64,000 nt of DNA from Hoplostethus atlanticus (Eukaryota > Chordata > Actinopteri > Trachichthyiformes > Trachichthyidae), in assembly GCA_034670405.1 (NCBI GenBank), contig JAXDDX010000034.1, forward strand, positions 2,529,501 to 2,593,500, in the 5' to 3' direction. The notes under the pieces were generated by a model that worked only from the letters and a program-made list of their open reading frames with translations, was not told where the DNA came from and searched no databases. Below are positions 24,831 through 38,064 of this stretch, piece after piece. Every line of letters begins with the position of its first letter. Positions within the stretch are counted from its first letter, which is position 1. A program made the translations under genes and the position numbers.

Positions 24831-25519
24831 TGAGGCTAGTCGCTCCCATACTTTGGTTAGAAAAGCCCTGATTTTCCACCCAGAGACATTATGACTGTGG
24901 ATCTTTGAGCTCGGCCTGTGTTTTTTGGCCTCATTGTGCATGTGTGTGTGTGTTGTGTTGTGTGTGTGTTTGGATTTGATGAAGTGTGACCCAAGGCGCT
25001 CATCATGTGATACTGCATGCTAACACTGAACATCACTGTGATCTCTCTCTTTCTTTCTCTCTCTCTCTCTCCCAGAATTTCTCTCCACACACACACATAC
25101 ACACACACACACACACACTGCTTTGACCTGGAAATGTTCCTCCAGGCTACAGCAGTGTCACGCATGTCACATTAGTTGTCAAAGAAGCTCTCTGTGCTGT
25201 GATCCCCCCCCCCCCACACACACACACACCTCCTCCACTTATCTCTTCATCTGCGCTCCTTCCCTTCACTCTCTTCTCTCTGACTTGTCTCTTCATCTCT
25301 GTTTTCCCCTTACTTCCCCTCTCCTCTACCCCTCTTTCCCTCCTTCATTCCTTTTTGCGCCCCACCCCTCAGCCCCCTCCATCTCTACTCTTTCGGTATG
25401 CTTTCACATCGATCGGTGGTTTCAACTGAAATCAAACCAACTGGTGTTGCAAGCGAGCATCAGCCTCCATCAACAGAAATCTGACTCTCTTTCTTCACTC
25501 TAACTGGGGCTCCAGTCAG

Positions 25520-25600
25520 TTTGCTGATATATCATGCCGATATTGGCCTTTTATGAAATATCAGCTATATCAGCTCTAATATGATGGAGGTTCCTCCTTG
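25520..25600. repeat. Fragment of an ATATCGGC-type fish repeat
   Basis: CTGATATATCATGCCGATATTGG and GAAATATCAGCTATATCAGC-type words recur at 42290-42545 (GGGCTGATATTGGCCCGATG, TATCGGCACAAAATAGCAGC). Short and diverged. Confidence 0.4.
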
Positions 25601-25813
25601 ACCGCAGCTACGTAAAACAGTCTGTAAAACCTGCAAGAAATTGATTCTCTTTGCACATTCATTCATGTAATTGTTCAATATTGATGCGACTGAATTGTTC
25701 ATGTGGGGTTTGCCTTAAGGTGCTGCCAACCCTAAAATAATTTCATTAGTCTGGGTTTCAACACAGAGCTTTAGAATCTCATGATGGTCTGGATGCTGTT
25801 TCATAGGCTTTTC

Positions 25814-25990
25814 TAAATCAAATCAAATCAAATCACATTTATTTGTATAGCCCTTAATCACCGTTACAGTCTCTAAGGGCTTCACAGTGCCCAACATGTG
25901 AAAATAATAAATGGTTAGTACACGACATCCCCCAGCCTTAGACCCTCACAGAGGACAAGGAAAAACTCCCACAAACCCTCACTGGGAAAA
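25814..25990 (+). repeat. Interspersed fish repeat with AATCAAATCAA head
   Basis: AATCAAATCAAATC, then CATTTATTTGTATAGCCCTT, AAGGGCTTCACAGTG and GAGGACAAGGAAAAACTCCC form the word order of a widespread teleost non-coding repeat. Non-autonomous; class not assigned. Confidence 0.65.
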
Positions 25991-27220
25991 TTGACTTGTC
26001 AGGCTTCTACCCTGACAAGAATAAAATGCTGGGGGGGAACAATGAATCACCCATATCGCTTGAATCCTACTCTCAACACTCCACCTCCTCTCCTCGTCTG
26101 CTCCTCCTCCCCTCCTTTTTCCCCCTCGCCCCGCTCCCCAACTCGCTCTCTCCTTCATGCCAGTTGGCTCCACGTTATGAATTCCCATGTTTGGATAACA
26201 CGGTCCGACCGCCTCTTTATCAAATCAGCGGTCATCTTAACAACATCACTCGAGCTGTTTGTGGTGCGTTTGTGAGTATTCGGTGTCCTTAAACCTCCCG
26301 GGAATCTGGGCGCTCTGCTTCTTATTACACACGGACGCAGGCACAAACAAACGTATGTACGTATATATACACACACACACACACACACCGTGCGCACGCG
26401 GACAAACATACCACACACAGCGGGCCTCTCCCCACTGTTATCTCTGAGAAGCCAGCCAGAAATTGCAGACCTAAATCTCCCTCTACTCTCTGTCTTTCTC
26501 GCATTCTTTCCTTTTCCACCTCTCTCACCCTCGACTAGTCTCAAACGATTCTTAGCGTTTGTATGAACATGCTTGGAGTATACCAGATGGGTGGGGTTTT
26601 ATCATGTCACGGACAGGAAAAGCTAAATCACAGAAATCACAGAAAAGTTCACAAAATTGTCGTTTCAAGTACTTTTCTCTCTTTCTCTGTTCTCTCTTTC
26701 TGGTACTCACTGGATTGTTCTACATCACATCTACTTCACACCCATTCGGTACCCAAGTCTTGACCATATCACAACACCAGACATCAGTACATCACCTTCT
26801 TTGGCTCTTTCTCCTGATCCGATTGCACTGTATCTATAACAGAAATATAATAAATAAATAGCACATGCACAGTACTTGGTGTATATCCTTCTCTGTTTCA
26901 GAATATTTGGTGTGGATTGATAGCATAAGGAGGAGAGCTTTCAATATGGCATAGTTTATACTAACATTTGGACAGAACAAAGAAAATATGCTTTCATAGT
27001 GTGTGTGTGTGTGTGTGTGTGTGTGTTTATGAGAGAGAGGCCTCATATTTCTGGCTCAGCCATCAAAACACTTCAAGGGAAAAATGTTGAACCAAGCTCA
27101 AACCATCAAACTAAGACACTGCCTACAAGAACCAAACAAAGGTATGTGAGTTGGAATGTGTCATGCCAGTGTGTGTGTGTGCGTGCATGTGTGTGAATGC
27201 ATAAGTGAATGCGCAGGTGA

Positions 27221-27251
<31 letters not shown>

Positions 27252-27638
27252 GTGTATGAATGTGCATTCTGCATTTGTGTCTAATTTGAAGTATTGTTTT
27301 TGGTCACACACAATTGATTTCACACTTCAAGGAACGGTCGACAAATGATGCAGAAATTAAATGACAAGACCCTCTCATCACTCACGTACACACACACACA
27401 CACACACACATACAGCAGCAGAAGGTGAGCAGACATGGCCAACAGAAGGAATTCATCAGGCTGATGTACCGTGGATTCTGGAGCGTTTTATTTCAGCTGT
27501 TGTCTGCTCAGTTGTACATCAGCAGAAGTATAAAGTTTCCTGCTGTAAGTGTTAAAAATTCCACATTGTTAATTTACTTTCTGTTCACTGTGTGTCTGTC
27601 AAGGTAATGGCAAGTCTATGGTTTGCAGGCCTACCTTC

Positions 27639-27678
<40 letters not shown>

Positions 27679-28182
27679 ATCTCGCTCTCTCACACACACA
27701 CACACACACAGACAGAGAGAGAGAGAGAGAGACAGAGACAGATACACACACACAGACAAACACATTGCAATAATCAAACCCTGCCCTCTGCTACTTTATA
27801 AAAACATTCTGGGAGTTAACCTCAGTTTGAGCCAAACCAACACATTCTTGAAGCTGACAGTGAAAAATTGCAAAAAGAAGTGAGGAACGAAGGGGAGTCA
27901 AAGTCACACAAACATCATATGCACTCTAGACAAGCAATGTACAGAAGGTGCAGAAATACTTGATTTATTCTGCTCTATCAGTCCAAGTCTGTCAAGGGTT
28001 TTGTATTCATTTTGGAAATATGTTGCTACCTGAAAATCACAAGTCAATGTTTTAAAGACAAAAATGATTCAGTCCACACAACTAGAATTGTATTCTTTAT
28101 TATTAAGAAATAGTCATACTAAATAAATAAATATAATACTACTCCAAATGTGCTTTGCTTTACATTTTGTAAGAGTCCATGT

Positions 28183-28460
28183 CAGGTCAAGTCAAGTCAA
28201 GTTTATTTATATAGCCTTTTATCACAAACAAGCCTCAAAGGGACTTTACAGGCCTAACTGGGTCAGGCTGGTCAATCAATTATCAATTTTCAATAAATTA
28301 TGAAAAATAAGAGAGGAGGACATAGCAAGCCTACATAATCTACCTAAGATACCTAACCCGGCCGGCACCGGCAGCCTAAGGCCTCTATGAAGACAAGGAT
28401 ACCCCCTATAGGAGAACAAATGGAAGAAACCATGGGCGGGGCAATTCAACGAGGAATCCC
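28183..28460 (+). repeat. Interspersed fish repeat with GTCAAGTCAAG head
   Basis: GGTCAAGTCAAGTCAAG leads into TTTATTTATATAGCCTTTTATC and CTCAAAGGGACTTTACAGGC, another form of the same general repeat type as at 25814. The right part (GAGGAATCCCCCCACCAGAA) is less typical. Confidence 0.6.
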
Positions 28461-29523
28461 CCCACCAGAATAGATGACAGGACAAAATATAGTGCAGGAC
28501 AAAATGTAGCGCAGGCCATGTAGGGCTGTGTGTGTAGAGTTCAATATCCTTGTTCAGCCAGGGCCCCTGTAGTCGGGGGCCAAATAGATTGGTGTATAGA
28601 TGACCGTGATGAGAACACGTCTCACGTCAGCTAGGGCTGGCACCACATCCCAGATCAGCCAGGATCCAGCGCCCATGTCCCAGATCCTCCGCGGAGGGTC
28701 ATTGTTTGCAGCAGGTGCCTGGATGGAGGAGAAAAGACACACAGCCAACACACACATACAGCCACACTCAACACTGACCGCACACGGCAGCAGACGTGTG
28801 ATCAGGTCAATTGGTCGCCCTAGACTGGTATAGATTGGCCAATACCTTGACTGAGTCTAAGCTACTGTGACGAGTTTTAAAGACGTCATGAGATTTCACG
28901 CATATGAGGTCACTTGCTCTCAACTGTGGCTATTTGGTAAGCAAATGTCTTAAGAACTTTATATTATATTTATATATAATATAAATATAAAGAGTCTTGC
29001 TATCATGTCAGCAATCATGCCGTGCATCAATATTCCTTTAAATTATGGACAACTCATCGTACTGCGGTCCAATTTTATATGGTATAACGATTATGCATGA
29101 CAAGACTTAGTAACTTAGTGGGGTAGTCATGCAATCACTGTGGTAGTTACAATATATAGAGAGTCAGAAAGGGTAGTTACATAGTCAGTAGGATAGCTGT
29201 ACTATTCAAACAACCCCTGAGGGGAGAGGAGGCCCCTGTCCGCATGAGAGAGATGATATCCAGTCTGGTGTTGTAACTGACTGCTAAATCAGCCTACATT
29301 AGACTCTACAGTATCACTACATCACATTCTGGGATGGATGGTCATGAAAGCCTTCTCTATCCCCTATCCCTTTGCTCTTTATTACTAAGAGAGGACACAA
29401 GAGGATGGTTCAAACTTGGATTCTGGTCCGGGTGTTGGTGCAGAGCTTGGCCACTAGGGAGCACCAGGGACTGGATAAAGAAGAGAGCTCTGTTTTGCTT
29501 CTTGCATGTTACTGTTACTGTAG

Positions 29524-29566
<43 letters not shown>

Positions 29567-32500
29567 TGTGCCTGCCTACCTGCTTGTGTGTCTATCTGTT
29601 AGTATTTCTGTCTGTCTATGTTGTCTGTCATGTCTCATACCCTCTTAATTTAGTTTACACTGATATAATGTTTTCATTTGTGGAGTCAATAAGGAACCAG
29701 AACTCCTTTTCAGGTGTTCAGGTGTTTCTGATACTTAGTCATATATTCCATATATCTATTGGGTGTCTACCCACAAACAAGCCATACGGCTGTTTGCTGA
29801 TCCGTTGCTCAGCTGCTTTACATTGCAAATAAACCAGTGTTTACATATGCTCCTCGTTGACAATGGTCACCACGGGTTACCTGGGCTCACAACACAGGTA
29901 ACCAATCAAATCTCACTGGGGGAGGAGTTGTCGGGAAAAGGGGGAAGCAAGGACAGACAAGGTTTGAAGGGAAGAAAAAAAAATCATCATGCTCTACACT
30001 GATCTGAAGTCTGTATGTTTCTTGCATTGTAACCGCAAATCTGAAGAAGGAAACTGATCCTAGGTCTGTACTCAGAAGCAGATTTTCTTTGTTTGCCAAA
30101 GGGGATGAGAACAACTTCCTGTTCTCTTTTGGATGTTCCAGCCAGCTGCTGCTCTGACAGATCCAGACACAAACTATAAACAGAAGGTAAGCCCACTGCT
30201 TCTATTCTATATAATGGATTTCTACTCTATATAATAGATAATACTTAATAATAATAATAATACTACAAACAAATCTATTAGTTCTTAAGGTGATGGCATG
30301 TTGCATGCATGTGCTGAAGGTGAAAGTGAAAGTGTTTTGTCAGGGTGTGTGTGAGTTTCTGAGCTTGGCCGTACGAGGCACCAGGCCCATATAAACACCC
30401 TGCAAGAGACGTTGATTTAAAAGCATACACACACACACACACACACGCAGGTACACACAAACACCACTACACACAAATGCACACCAAGAAGGTCGTCAGA
30501 ACAAAAGTGTAATGGCCACCGCCACCATGCCCCCATTCCCAATCTCCTCCTCTCCACACACCATATTTCACTGTGTTCATTTAGCAAGGCCTGGTTACCC
30601 CAAGCAACAAGAGGGGCTTATCAGCTGCTCCCTCTCCTGCCATACTGTTATCAGCCTGGCCTAGTTCACACACACACATACACACACACACACACACATA
30701 CTGGGGAATGAATGTTATGGGGGCTTATCAGTGTCCTAAGGGGGCTGGCAGCCACTTCACAGACTCAGATCCCAGTGCTGAGGCCATAGAGACAAACCTA
30801 TGTGACCAGAGAGCTGATGAACAAAGGCTCTGTACTGTTAGACTCTCCTATATAAGAGTGGCAGGCTGCAGGGCTCACTCACAATGCACATGTACGGATG
30901 GCAAAACGTCAGTCAGCACCAGTCAGTGCAGAGTGCAGCTAGATAGACGGTCAGCGTATAGTACAGATGCTCTGCTTGATCACTATCGGCAGATCAGCAT
31001 ACTGTCGTAATCCTATCCACTCCCATGAAGTAGAAAATGCGAGCTGTTTCCATCATCAGTCAGATACCAAGCACTGATTTGCATTGCATTCCATCTGCCA
31101 CTACTACTTGGCATGACAGCTTCGCATCCATCCAGTGCCTGATTTTCAGTTGAGTGAATGGGCTTTTTGTTCAAACTATGTTCAAAAAGACATTCGCACA
31201 CGGTACACAAAACAGACAGAAACAAATGTGAACAATAATACAACCTGCAGAGGAATTAGCAGTGGATTGGTGTCAAAGGATCTGTCATTTGTTTGTTTTT
31301 TATAAATCCACCTATTGGATTTTGCTCTGCTGTCATATAGAGACTACTGAGGATACTATCAGCGTATTGTTTCAAAAAGAGGATCAGCTCTCCTCACTGA
31401 CTTGAAAACATATATATCGCTTTGAGGAATACGCTAGCCTCCATTTCGCTGGCACCCACGTCCCACCTAAAGGACCAACAACTTCCAAACATCAGAGGAA
31501 GTGGAGAATGAGTAGGCCATTGCTGGCAGAGATGTTGGCAGCGGTTTGGCAGGCTCAGTGGAACTCAGGAAGCGGTGCCTCCTAACTGAGCTGTGCTTCC
31601 TGTGTGATAACAGACCCAAACATACACACAACGCAAACACACACAAAGACAAAGACAGGGTGTATAAAAAAAAGCATAGGGACTGTGAACTACTGTGAGC
31701 ACCAATACTTTAGAGAAGAAGTAAAATGACTTCCTAGCAAGTGGTTTATTCACAGTAAGAGATTTATTGTAACCTATTCATGGGATTTTCATCAGTAGGT
31801 GCAGGTGTGCCAACAGCATAACACCCATTTGACACAACAGCAACAGAGGGAACTGTATTCAATCATGTGCTTAACTTCAGCCTCAGGACACGCCGGCATT
31901 ACATACCCGTGGAGGAGAGAGGAGCAGGGACAGTCAGGGGACTGAGCAAGGGGTAGGAAAGGAAAGCCGACTGAGAATGAGTGATTAGAGAGAATGAACT
32001 GTGATGTGAAGGGTAGAGGACACGATGAGAGGACAGGAGCAAGGAGAAACAAAGCAGTGAGAGGAGGAGGGGTGTATGAAAGATGTGGATATGTGAAAGA
32101 AAACAAGAGAGGAGGAGGAGAGAATGGATGGAGGAAGGGGGGAGTAGAGAGGGAGAGAGGAATGTGTGTTTCCCTGCGTTGCATAGTCTGGTTTTGTTGC
32201 TCTGAATTTCCCACTGACAGTCATGCTGTCATGAGTGTGCACGTAACGGTGCTGAAAGTGCGAAGGCTGAGCAAAGACATGCTGATGTTTCAAGTGCAAC
32301 ACACAGCTGCCCCCCCCCTCCCCTCCCCCCTCCACGTACTACACACAAACAGACACGCGCTCACAAGCACAGGCACACATTGCGATGCAGAAGCTTCCTT
32401 CCTGTTGCTGGTTTGGCCTCTTTTAGACGCGAGATAAGAGCAAATACATTAAAGGGGGGAGCAGAGAAGTAAAACTATGGTGTTTCTCTTCTTGTTTTAG

Positions 32501-33032
32501 ACCAGAGTGTCAACAACTCCGACCACAATTCTCTCTTTGGACGTTTTATTATAAGGTTTAACACCTGTCAGTCACAGCAGGTGTGTTATTCTCTCTCTGT
32601 GTTGCTCTTTGTTTTGTCTCTGACAACTCTCCAACTCTGCGCCATTCGCTCTGGTCTCTCTCTGTTCTCCTCTGGCAGGTTCAGTCAGACCACAGGACGG
32701 TTTGGCAACCCCCACTTCCTCATCAAGAGAAGAAGCAGAGCGAGCGAACATGAGTTTCCTGTGACGCCTGTGTCTCTGGTCAATCCATATACTCACGTAG
32801 CTCTTCTGCTGTTGAGTCATACTGAATGGAAAGAGACTGGCCTCATCATATCCTGGAGGACACTTTTTAGACCCGTAGTGGGCTGTTGTTCATCAAGAGA
32901 TTCACTCCAACTGGAGCTGTCCGGACACAAAAGCACACCGAACCTGTACAGTGGAGTCATTAGCAGTCTTCGGGGATGGCTGAGATGCAGTTGTCATAGA
33001 GTTACTGTTGTGTGCGTTTGTGAAATTCAACC

Positions 33033-36000
33033 ATGCTGCAGCAGACAGAGCTCATCTTTGATTTTGCCAGTGACCATGTTAACATGTTACAGGTGAGTAA
33101 ACGTTTGCCTGTGTGTGAGTGTGTGTGTGTTTGTACATACATGCGTGCTCATGTGCGTTGATTAATTTCTCCCTCTACGTTGTAGCTGGAGGGACACTCA
33201 GTTTACCCTGCAGTGATTGTGGAGCAGGTCCCCGATACACACCTGCTCTCATACTCAGGTTTGGCATGCGAGCAGTCCCAGGCAGAGGATCACCAGCAGC
33301 TACTGAAAGGTCAGCAGCCACACACTCACTTCATCCTTTCTTTACCTGTCACCTTTGATCATTAAGGTTCAACTACCATCTGGTAGCCAATGCTAGAGGC
33401 TGTTCAATAGTGTTATCTTTGTTTTATGAGGTACGTTGTATGAGGTCTGACAAATTCAAATAAAGAGAGTCTCGTTAGGAATACAACAACCAGGTGTAAT
33501 TTGAGCGGCAAGGGTAGTAAGGGTTTCGCGCATGCGCGGTAGAAGCCACCGCACATGGCCCACCCTCTACAAAAATTCAGGAAGTGAAACAAAACATTCC
33601 CAGCTTGCGCTTGTAAAAATTTGCTGATGAAATTAATTAGAATGTAGACGTAGGCAAATTTGTCTACAGCGCATATGCTATGGCTTCTTCCTCGCCGGCG
33701 CAGGGGATTAAAAGTAAGTTGTATCGAGTTATTTCTTGTCAGCATTTTAGTTGGAGGGAGCATTTGAAGTTATGCACGGCTAGGCTCGGCTAGCTAACGG
33801 TAACTGTCGCCAGCAACACTTTCATATGCAAGAACCTGCATATGCCAAGGTTGTTGTTGCTAGATATGATTTAGCAAAGACGTAGATAACTAGGTGGGAA
33901 GGTAACACCAGTGGTGGGAGCAGTCAAACCTCCTCCACAACAAGTAATATTTTTACTGCCTCTAAATGTGCTAACGTCTAGTGAGTGAAATAGAAAGTTA
34001 GAAAGTATTGTGCTGGGGACTCCTTGAACCTCCTCAAGGACCCCTGATAGTCACTGGACCCCTCTTTGGCCACCACTGTAGCTACCTGTAGCTTTGGAGC
34101 AAAGGAGCAAGCTAGGTCCTGGTGGCTCTTCCAGTCAGTGTAGCTACAGGACATAACTTCATCAGCTGTATCAGTCGCTAGTGTGTGGGCCATCACAGTC
34201 AAGCTACCTCTGGCTTCACCCCCAATGTCCTTCAGGTTATTTTCCCTCCTGCTTAACTCCACTGTCCTCCTCTACCTGCTGCTCACTGGTGTTTTACGTT
34301 CTTCTCTCTGGTCTATAGTGGAGGCATGTGAAAGTGGCGAAGAGGAGACCATGGAAACACTTGTTGCTGCTGACTCGTTTCTCAATGTGGACTCCCCTGA
34401 CACCCTCTCCCTGGAACAACAGCACTACTGTAAGTCCTACGACACATACACACACCACATACCCAGGTTAACACTACCCACGCTGACACACTCACATCAC
34501 CTCTTATGCTTGTTTTATGTGGGACACACCTTTGACTGTTATTTTTAGACATGATTGTTACAATGCTGCTCTCTCTAATTGAGTCTGTTTATGCCGCCCT
34601 CCAGCACAGATGTTTTTACTGGGTGATGTCATCACTACTCCTGTTACCCAGGTGACTGTGTCAGCAGAGGGGATTGTGGGAGCTGTTGACCAGCCCCAGT
34701 GGCACACATTGCCAGGGGAGCGTGTGGCACACCAACACACCAAAAAGAGAGGTCAGTCAATTTCTGGTTTATCTTTGCAAAAAAATGGCTTGTATAATTG
34801 TGAACAGTTGTGTGCTTTACTATGAGTATCTTAGACTTTATATGGTTGTTCTCCATCTATTCAGGGAAAAAACGGCGCCATCGGAGGGCAGAGTCTCCCA
34901 CACCAAACATCATAGTGAAGAAGGGCAAATACAACAAAGGTATAGTCACAGATACAGGCACAAATTGTCATATGGCTCCCCAAGTATGAAAGGAAATTGT
35001 GGTGACAAGTCATTTCACTCATGTTGTATCTCTTTGTCCTTCCCTTTCTGTCATGCTCCCCATTTGTGTGCTTCAGGAGGAAACACATTGTACCTGTGGC
35101 AGTTCCTGATGGAGTTGCTGCAGGACCGTCAGGCCTGCCCCCGCTATATCAAATGGACCAATCCCCACGCAGGGATCTTCAAGTTGGTCAATTCTAAGGC
35201 AGTAGCCAGACTCTGGGGCAAGCACAAGAACAAGCCAGACATGAACTATGAGACCATGGGCAGAGCACTCAGGTACAGTACTGAAAGAGGGGCTATGATG
35301 ACACAAAAATGTTTCTGTGCCATCGTATCATGCGATTAAAGTTCTTATTATATCGCTACTTTGCCCTCTATAGATATTCTCTGGAGTTTGAGGAAAATCT
35401 AGTACTACTATTGAAATATGGTTCAATAGTAGTAATTCTTAAATTCTGGCCAATTCTGTATGCAAATGTTCGGGTTGTGTGTGTTAATGCTGTGCCGCTG
35501 TGTTCCTGTAGGTACTACTACCAGAGAGGAATATTGAATAAAGTTGAAGGCCAGCGGCTGGTCTACCAGTTCACCTCGCTGCCCGAAAACATGATCTACA
35601 TCACTGACGGAGATTGCGTCAAGGAGGAAAATGACGAGCATGATGACAATAGTGGTGATGATGAAGGTGTGAGTGATGACCCCGAGGACAGCACATCATC
35701 TTCTAGTGACCAATCAGTGGACGAGGCAGATTCCCACCTGACACAGAAGAAGAAGACTTCGGCTAGCTCTGTCCGAACCCCAGCCAACCAGCGGACCAGG
35801 TTGGCGGCGCGGCCCCCGGCCAAGCGAGGCACCGTCCTCCAGCCTGCAGGGACCAGCCTGATCCAGCAGCAGCACTTGCCTATCGTGTCTGCTGAGATGC
35901 TGCGGACCCTCCAGAACCTCCACAGGGTCCAGTCCCTGCAGCCCGCGGGTCATGCCTCAGTCTTCAAAACGGCCCAGCTGCTGGGGCGTCTGTGTGAGCG

Positions 36001-36151
36001 ACAGGCTGCTGCTGAGGTGGCTGTGGACAGTAAGGGAGGGGCGGAGAGGCCTAATGCTCCTGCCAGCACAGAGGAGAAGCCACATGTAGGACAGACCCCT
36101 TCGCAAGTGGTGACTTTGCAGCTAGCGCCCCTCACCAGCTCTGACCAATAG
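33033..36151 (+). CDS. elf1: ETS transcription factor of the ELF1/ELF2/ELF4 subfamily, most likely elf1, 7 coding exons
   Basis: Nuclear DNA-binding factor recognising GGAA sites. Exons: 33033-33092, 33186-33309, 33319-like spacing is not used; the third is 34319-34429, then 34605-34751, 34865-34939, 35077-35272, 35512-36151. All junctions are GT-AG with consistent phases, giving 450 aa. The N-terminus ([33 protein letters not shown]) matches the ELF1/ELF4 transactivation segment. A middle segment ([15 protein letters not shown]) resembles ELF1 VTHVSVTLDGI. A basic stretch (KKRRHRR) precedes the ETS domain (about residues 174-257: [24 protein letters not shown]-like [37 protein letters not shown]). 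The acidic/serine-rich tail ends at [14 protein letters not shown], far shorter than human ELF1 (619 aa). Choice of elf1 over elf2 rests on the middle segment and on linkage with 13q-type genes; elf2-like ancestry is not excluded. sugt1 follows on the same strand. Confidence 0.9.
33500..33713 (+). promoter_or_regulatory. elf1: Candidate internal promoter and alternative first exon of elf1
   Basis: Inside the 1-kb intron 2 of elf1 lies a perfect palindromic NRF1-type site (GCGCATGCGC, 33528-33537), an ETS-type site (CAGGAAGTG, 33578-33586) and a locally CpG-rich stretch. An ATG in good context (CTATGG, 33680) then opens a short frame, [11 protein letters not shown]. It ends at 33713 in a consensus donor (A|GTAAGT) in phase 1, exactly the phase of the acceptor of elf1 exon 3 at 34319. 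Splicing gives an in-frame protein lacking the first 61 residues. The paralogue ELF2 (NERF-1 isoforms) is known to have an alternative N-terminus joined at the equivalent exon. Expression is inferred, not shown. Confidence 0.5.
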
Positions 36152-37660
36152 AATACCTAGTAACCCCCCAACCCCCACACTCAGGACCAATCACAGAGTA
36201 GAAGGAAGTTGCGCCTTGTTGTCATGACAACCTCTGCAGACCCGGGCCAAAATGTCTTAAGTGTCTGAGAGAGGGACGACTGATCTAGGATCATTATCTT
36301 TTTAGAGTACATTAGATGAGACGATGATGGGAACTGTAATAGTAATCCTAGATCTGCACTTCCTCTCTGAGATCTCAGTTCAAACCTCCACATTGAAACC
36401 AAAAGCTCTCACAGAAGAGCTCTTAATTTGCCTTCTAACCAGAATAATAGTCTTGGAACTTACTGTGTGGACAGGGCAGCCCTCAGCCATTATTATCTCA
36501 ACATTTCATCATTCTCCACAGCTGTTGTCTGCCCTACCAAAGAAAAAAGACAAATGCACTGGAATCTACGGCCACGCTGCAGAGACTGAATACACCTTCT
36601 GCTTGCACTTCAGTTCCGGTGTAATGGAGCTAATTCTCTGATCAGTACACTGTTCTCTCTTTCTCTGCCCTTTCTCTCGCTCTTTTTCACTGTCTGTCTC
36701 TTGCTGTCTCTCTGTGTCTGTTTTTTTTCTCTCTCTCTCGGATTCATTCCTCTGCCTTGAGAATGGCTTTGCACTAATGTTTACCCCTGCTCTATGTTAC
36801 CTTCCTAAGTGCCTCAAGACCAGTCCATCCTGTCCCTGCTTTCGCTGTTTCTAGTGATCATTAGGTTACTGAGGGAATTACATTCCATATTCTGATTGTT
36901 GAATTATGTTTGTGTTGTGAGTCGTTGAAAACAAGGGATCACTGTCATTTATAGAATAGTAATTTAGCACTGTGGCTGTTTATATATGTAGTTAATGTAT
37001 CTAGAGTGGACCCAGATTCATTCTTAGTTGACAATCAACTTTGACACAGTCTCACCGCTTTCCATTTAGTTACAGTGCCTTCTTGGAGAATTGTACTGCT
37101 TGTATTTAGCCTTTCTGAAATGCACACATGCTGTTCAGTTATAACGGTTATAAGTGCTTATGGACCTCTGAAGCCTTGATATGTTTATGTATTGTATATT
37201 ATATATGTCTGTCAAGACGCTTGACTTTGTGCCTTGTTGCCATTTTCTCCCTCAGGTTTGTAAAACTTTGTTTTGCTGCACAAACAGTATACTCCCTCTT
37301 GCACTCAAATAGTCTATACAAGGAGTACAATGGTTGGCCCTATAAAATGAAACACTTAGGTTCTGTGTTTTCTCTTCATATGATCTTGTTAGGAGATGCT
37401 TAAAACTGTGCCTTTCCCCCAGGGAACCCTATGCAAATCTATGTTTCACTTTATTTTTAAATAAATCATTCTTAGGAGTCCCCTTGCTTTGCTTTATCAG
37501 GAGGTCTCTTATTACTGTATATTATACTGTATTCGGAACCTTGTAGCAGAGAGATGAGTTTCTATCATTGCTTTATTTGGTGTATTTGTTGTCATGCAGT
37601 CCAGAGGTTGTTGAAAGAATGGTCATTTATTGTATCTTGAAATAAAGTTTTTAATTTTGT
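36152..37660 (+). other. elf1: 3' UTR of elf1
   Basis: About 1.5 kb without a credible coding frame follows the elf1 stop. It is AT-rich and carries AATAAA signals at 37460-37465 and 37641-37646, the second followed by a T-rich/GT-rich stretch. The two signals suggest alternative 3' ends about 180 nt apart. Confidence 0.6.
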
Positions 37661-38064
37661 CAAGGTCTGAATCAAGTGTGCTTTACATTCAGTTTAGAGT
37701 GATTGATAGGTACTTATTGATTCCCGGGGGTGGGAATCCTGGAATAAATAAATAGCGTCTCTCATTGCTCCAGAGGTTAATAAACTTTGGACAAGATTAA
37801 AAACCTTTGGACAGGAAATATTTCAAAAGGCAGCCGTTTTGGACAAATGTAGTTATTTGCCATAAGAAAGGAGGAAAGGCGTGTTCGCTCCTTCATTCCC
37901 CAGGAAGGTGCACTTGCGAAGCGCCTCCAGGCCGATAGGTGGTGCAGACTGTGGCGCTGACAGGCCTGTGCTCTAGCTGTGGCTACCGCTGTCACGTTTC
38001 CCCCAGTCTCCTCGTCTAGAACTTTCCTGCTGCTCCAGGCGTATTGAACATCCCCAATAAACCC
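37661..38064 (+). promoter_or_regulatory. sugt1: Short elf1-sugt1 intergenic region with the sugt1 promoter
   Basis: Only about 420 bp separate the last elf1 poly(A) signal from the sugt1 start codon, so the sugt1 core promoter must lie here or within the elf1 3' UTR. The stretch from about 37900 to 38060 is richer in G+C than its surroundings and has no TATA box at a sensible place, fitting a housekeeping promoter. No specific factor site was identified with confidence. Confidence 0.45.

Larger units (their letters stand above)
24860..33030. other. Gene-free region between ednrb and elf1
   Basis: No conserved coding segment was found. It holds (CA)n/(GT)n runs near 25086, 26999, 27224, 27390, 29522-29563 and 30665, a TATC run at 27639-27678, and two interspersed fish repeats listed separately. 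Any 5' UTR exon of elf1 would lie in its right part but cannot be placed. Confidence 0.6.

Noticed and set aside
31792-32335. Overlapping minus-strand frames of 116-140 residues
   Set aside because: Proline/serine-rich translations of a purine-rich (GGA/GAG) tract; no domain.
32581-33096. 171-residue open frame overlapping elf1 exon 1
   Set aside because: Wrong frame relative to elf1 (which starts at 33033 in another frame) and low-complexity composition; no family match.
35309-35511. Upstream extension of the last elf1 exon as a separate gene start
   Set aside because: This is intron sequence; the acceptor at 35510-35511 joins exactly to the ETS codon split AG|G, and the upstream part has no family similarity.
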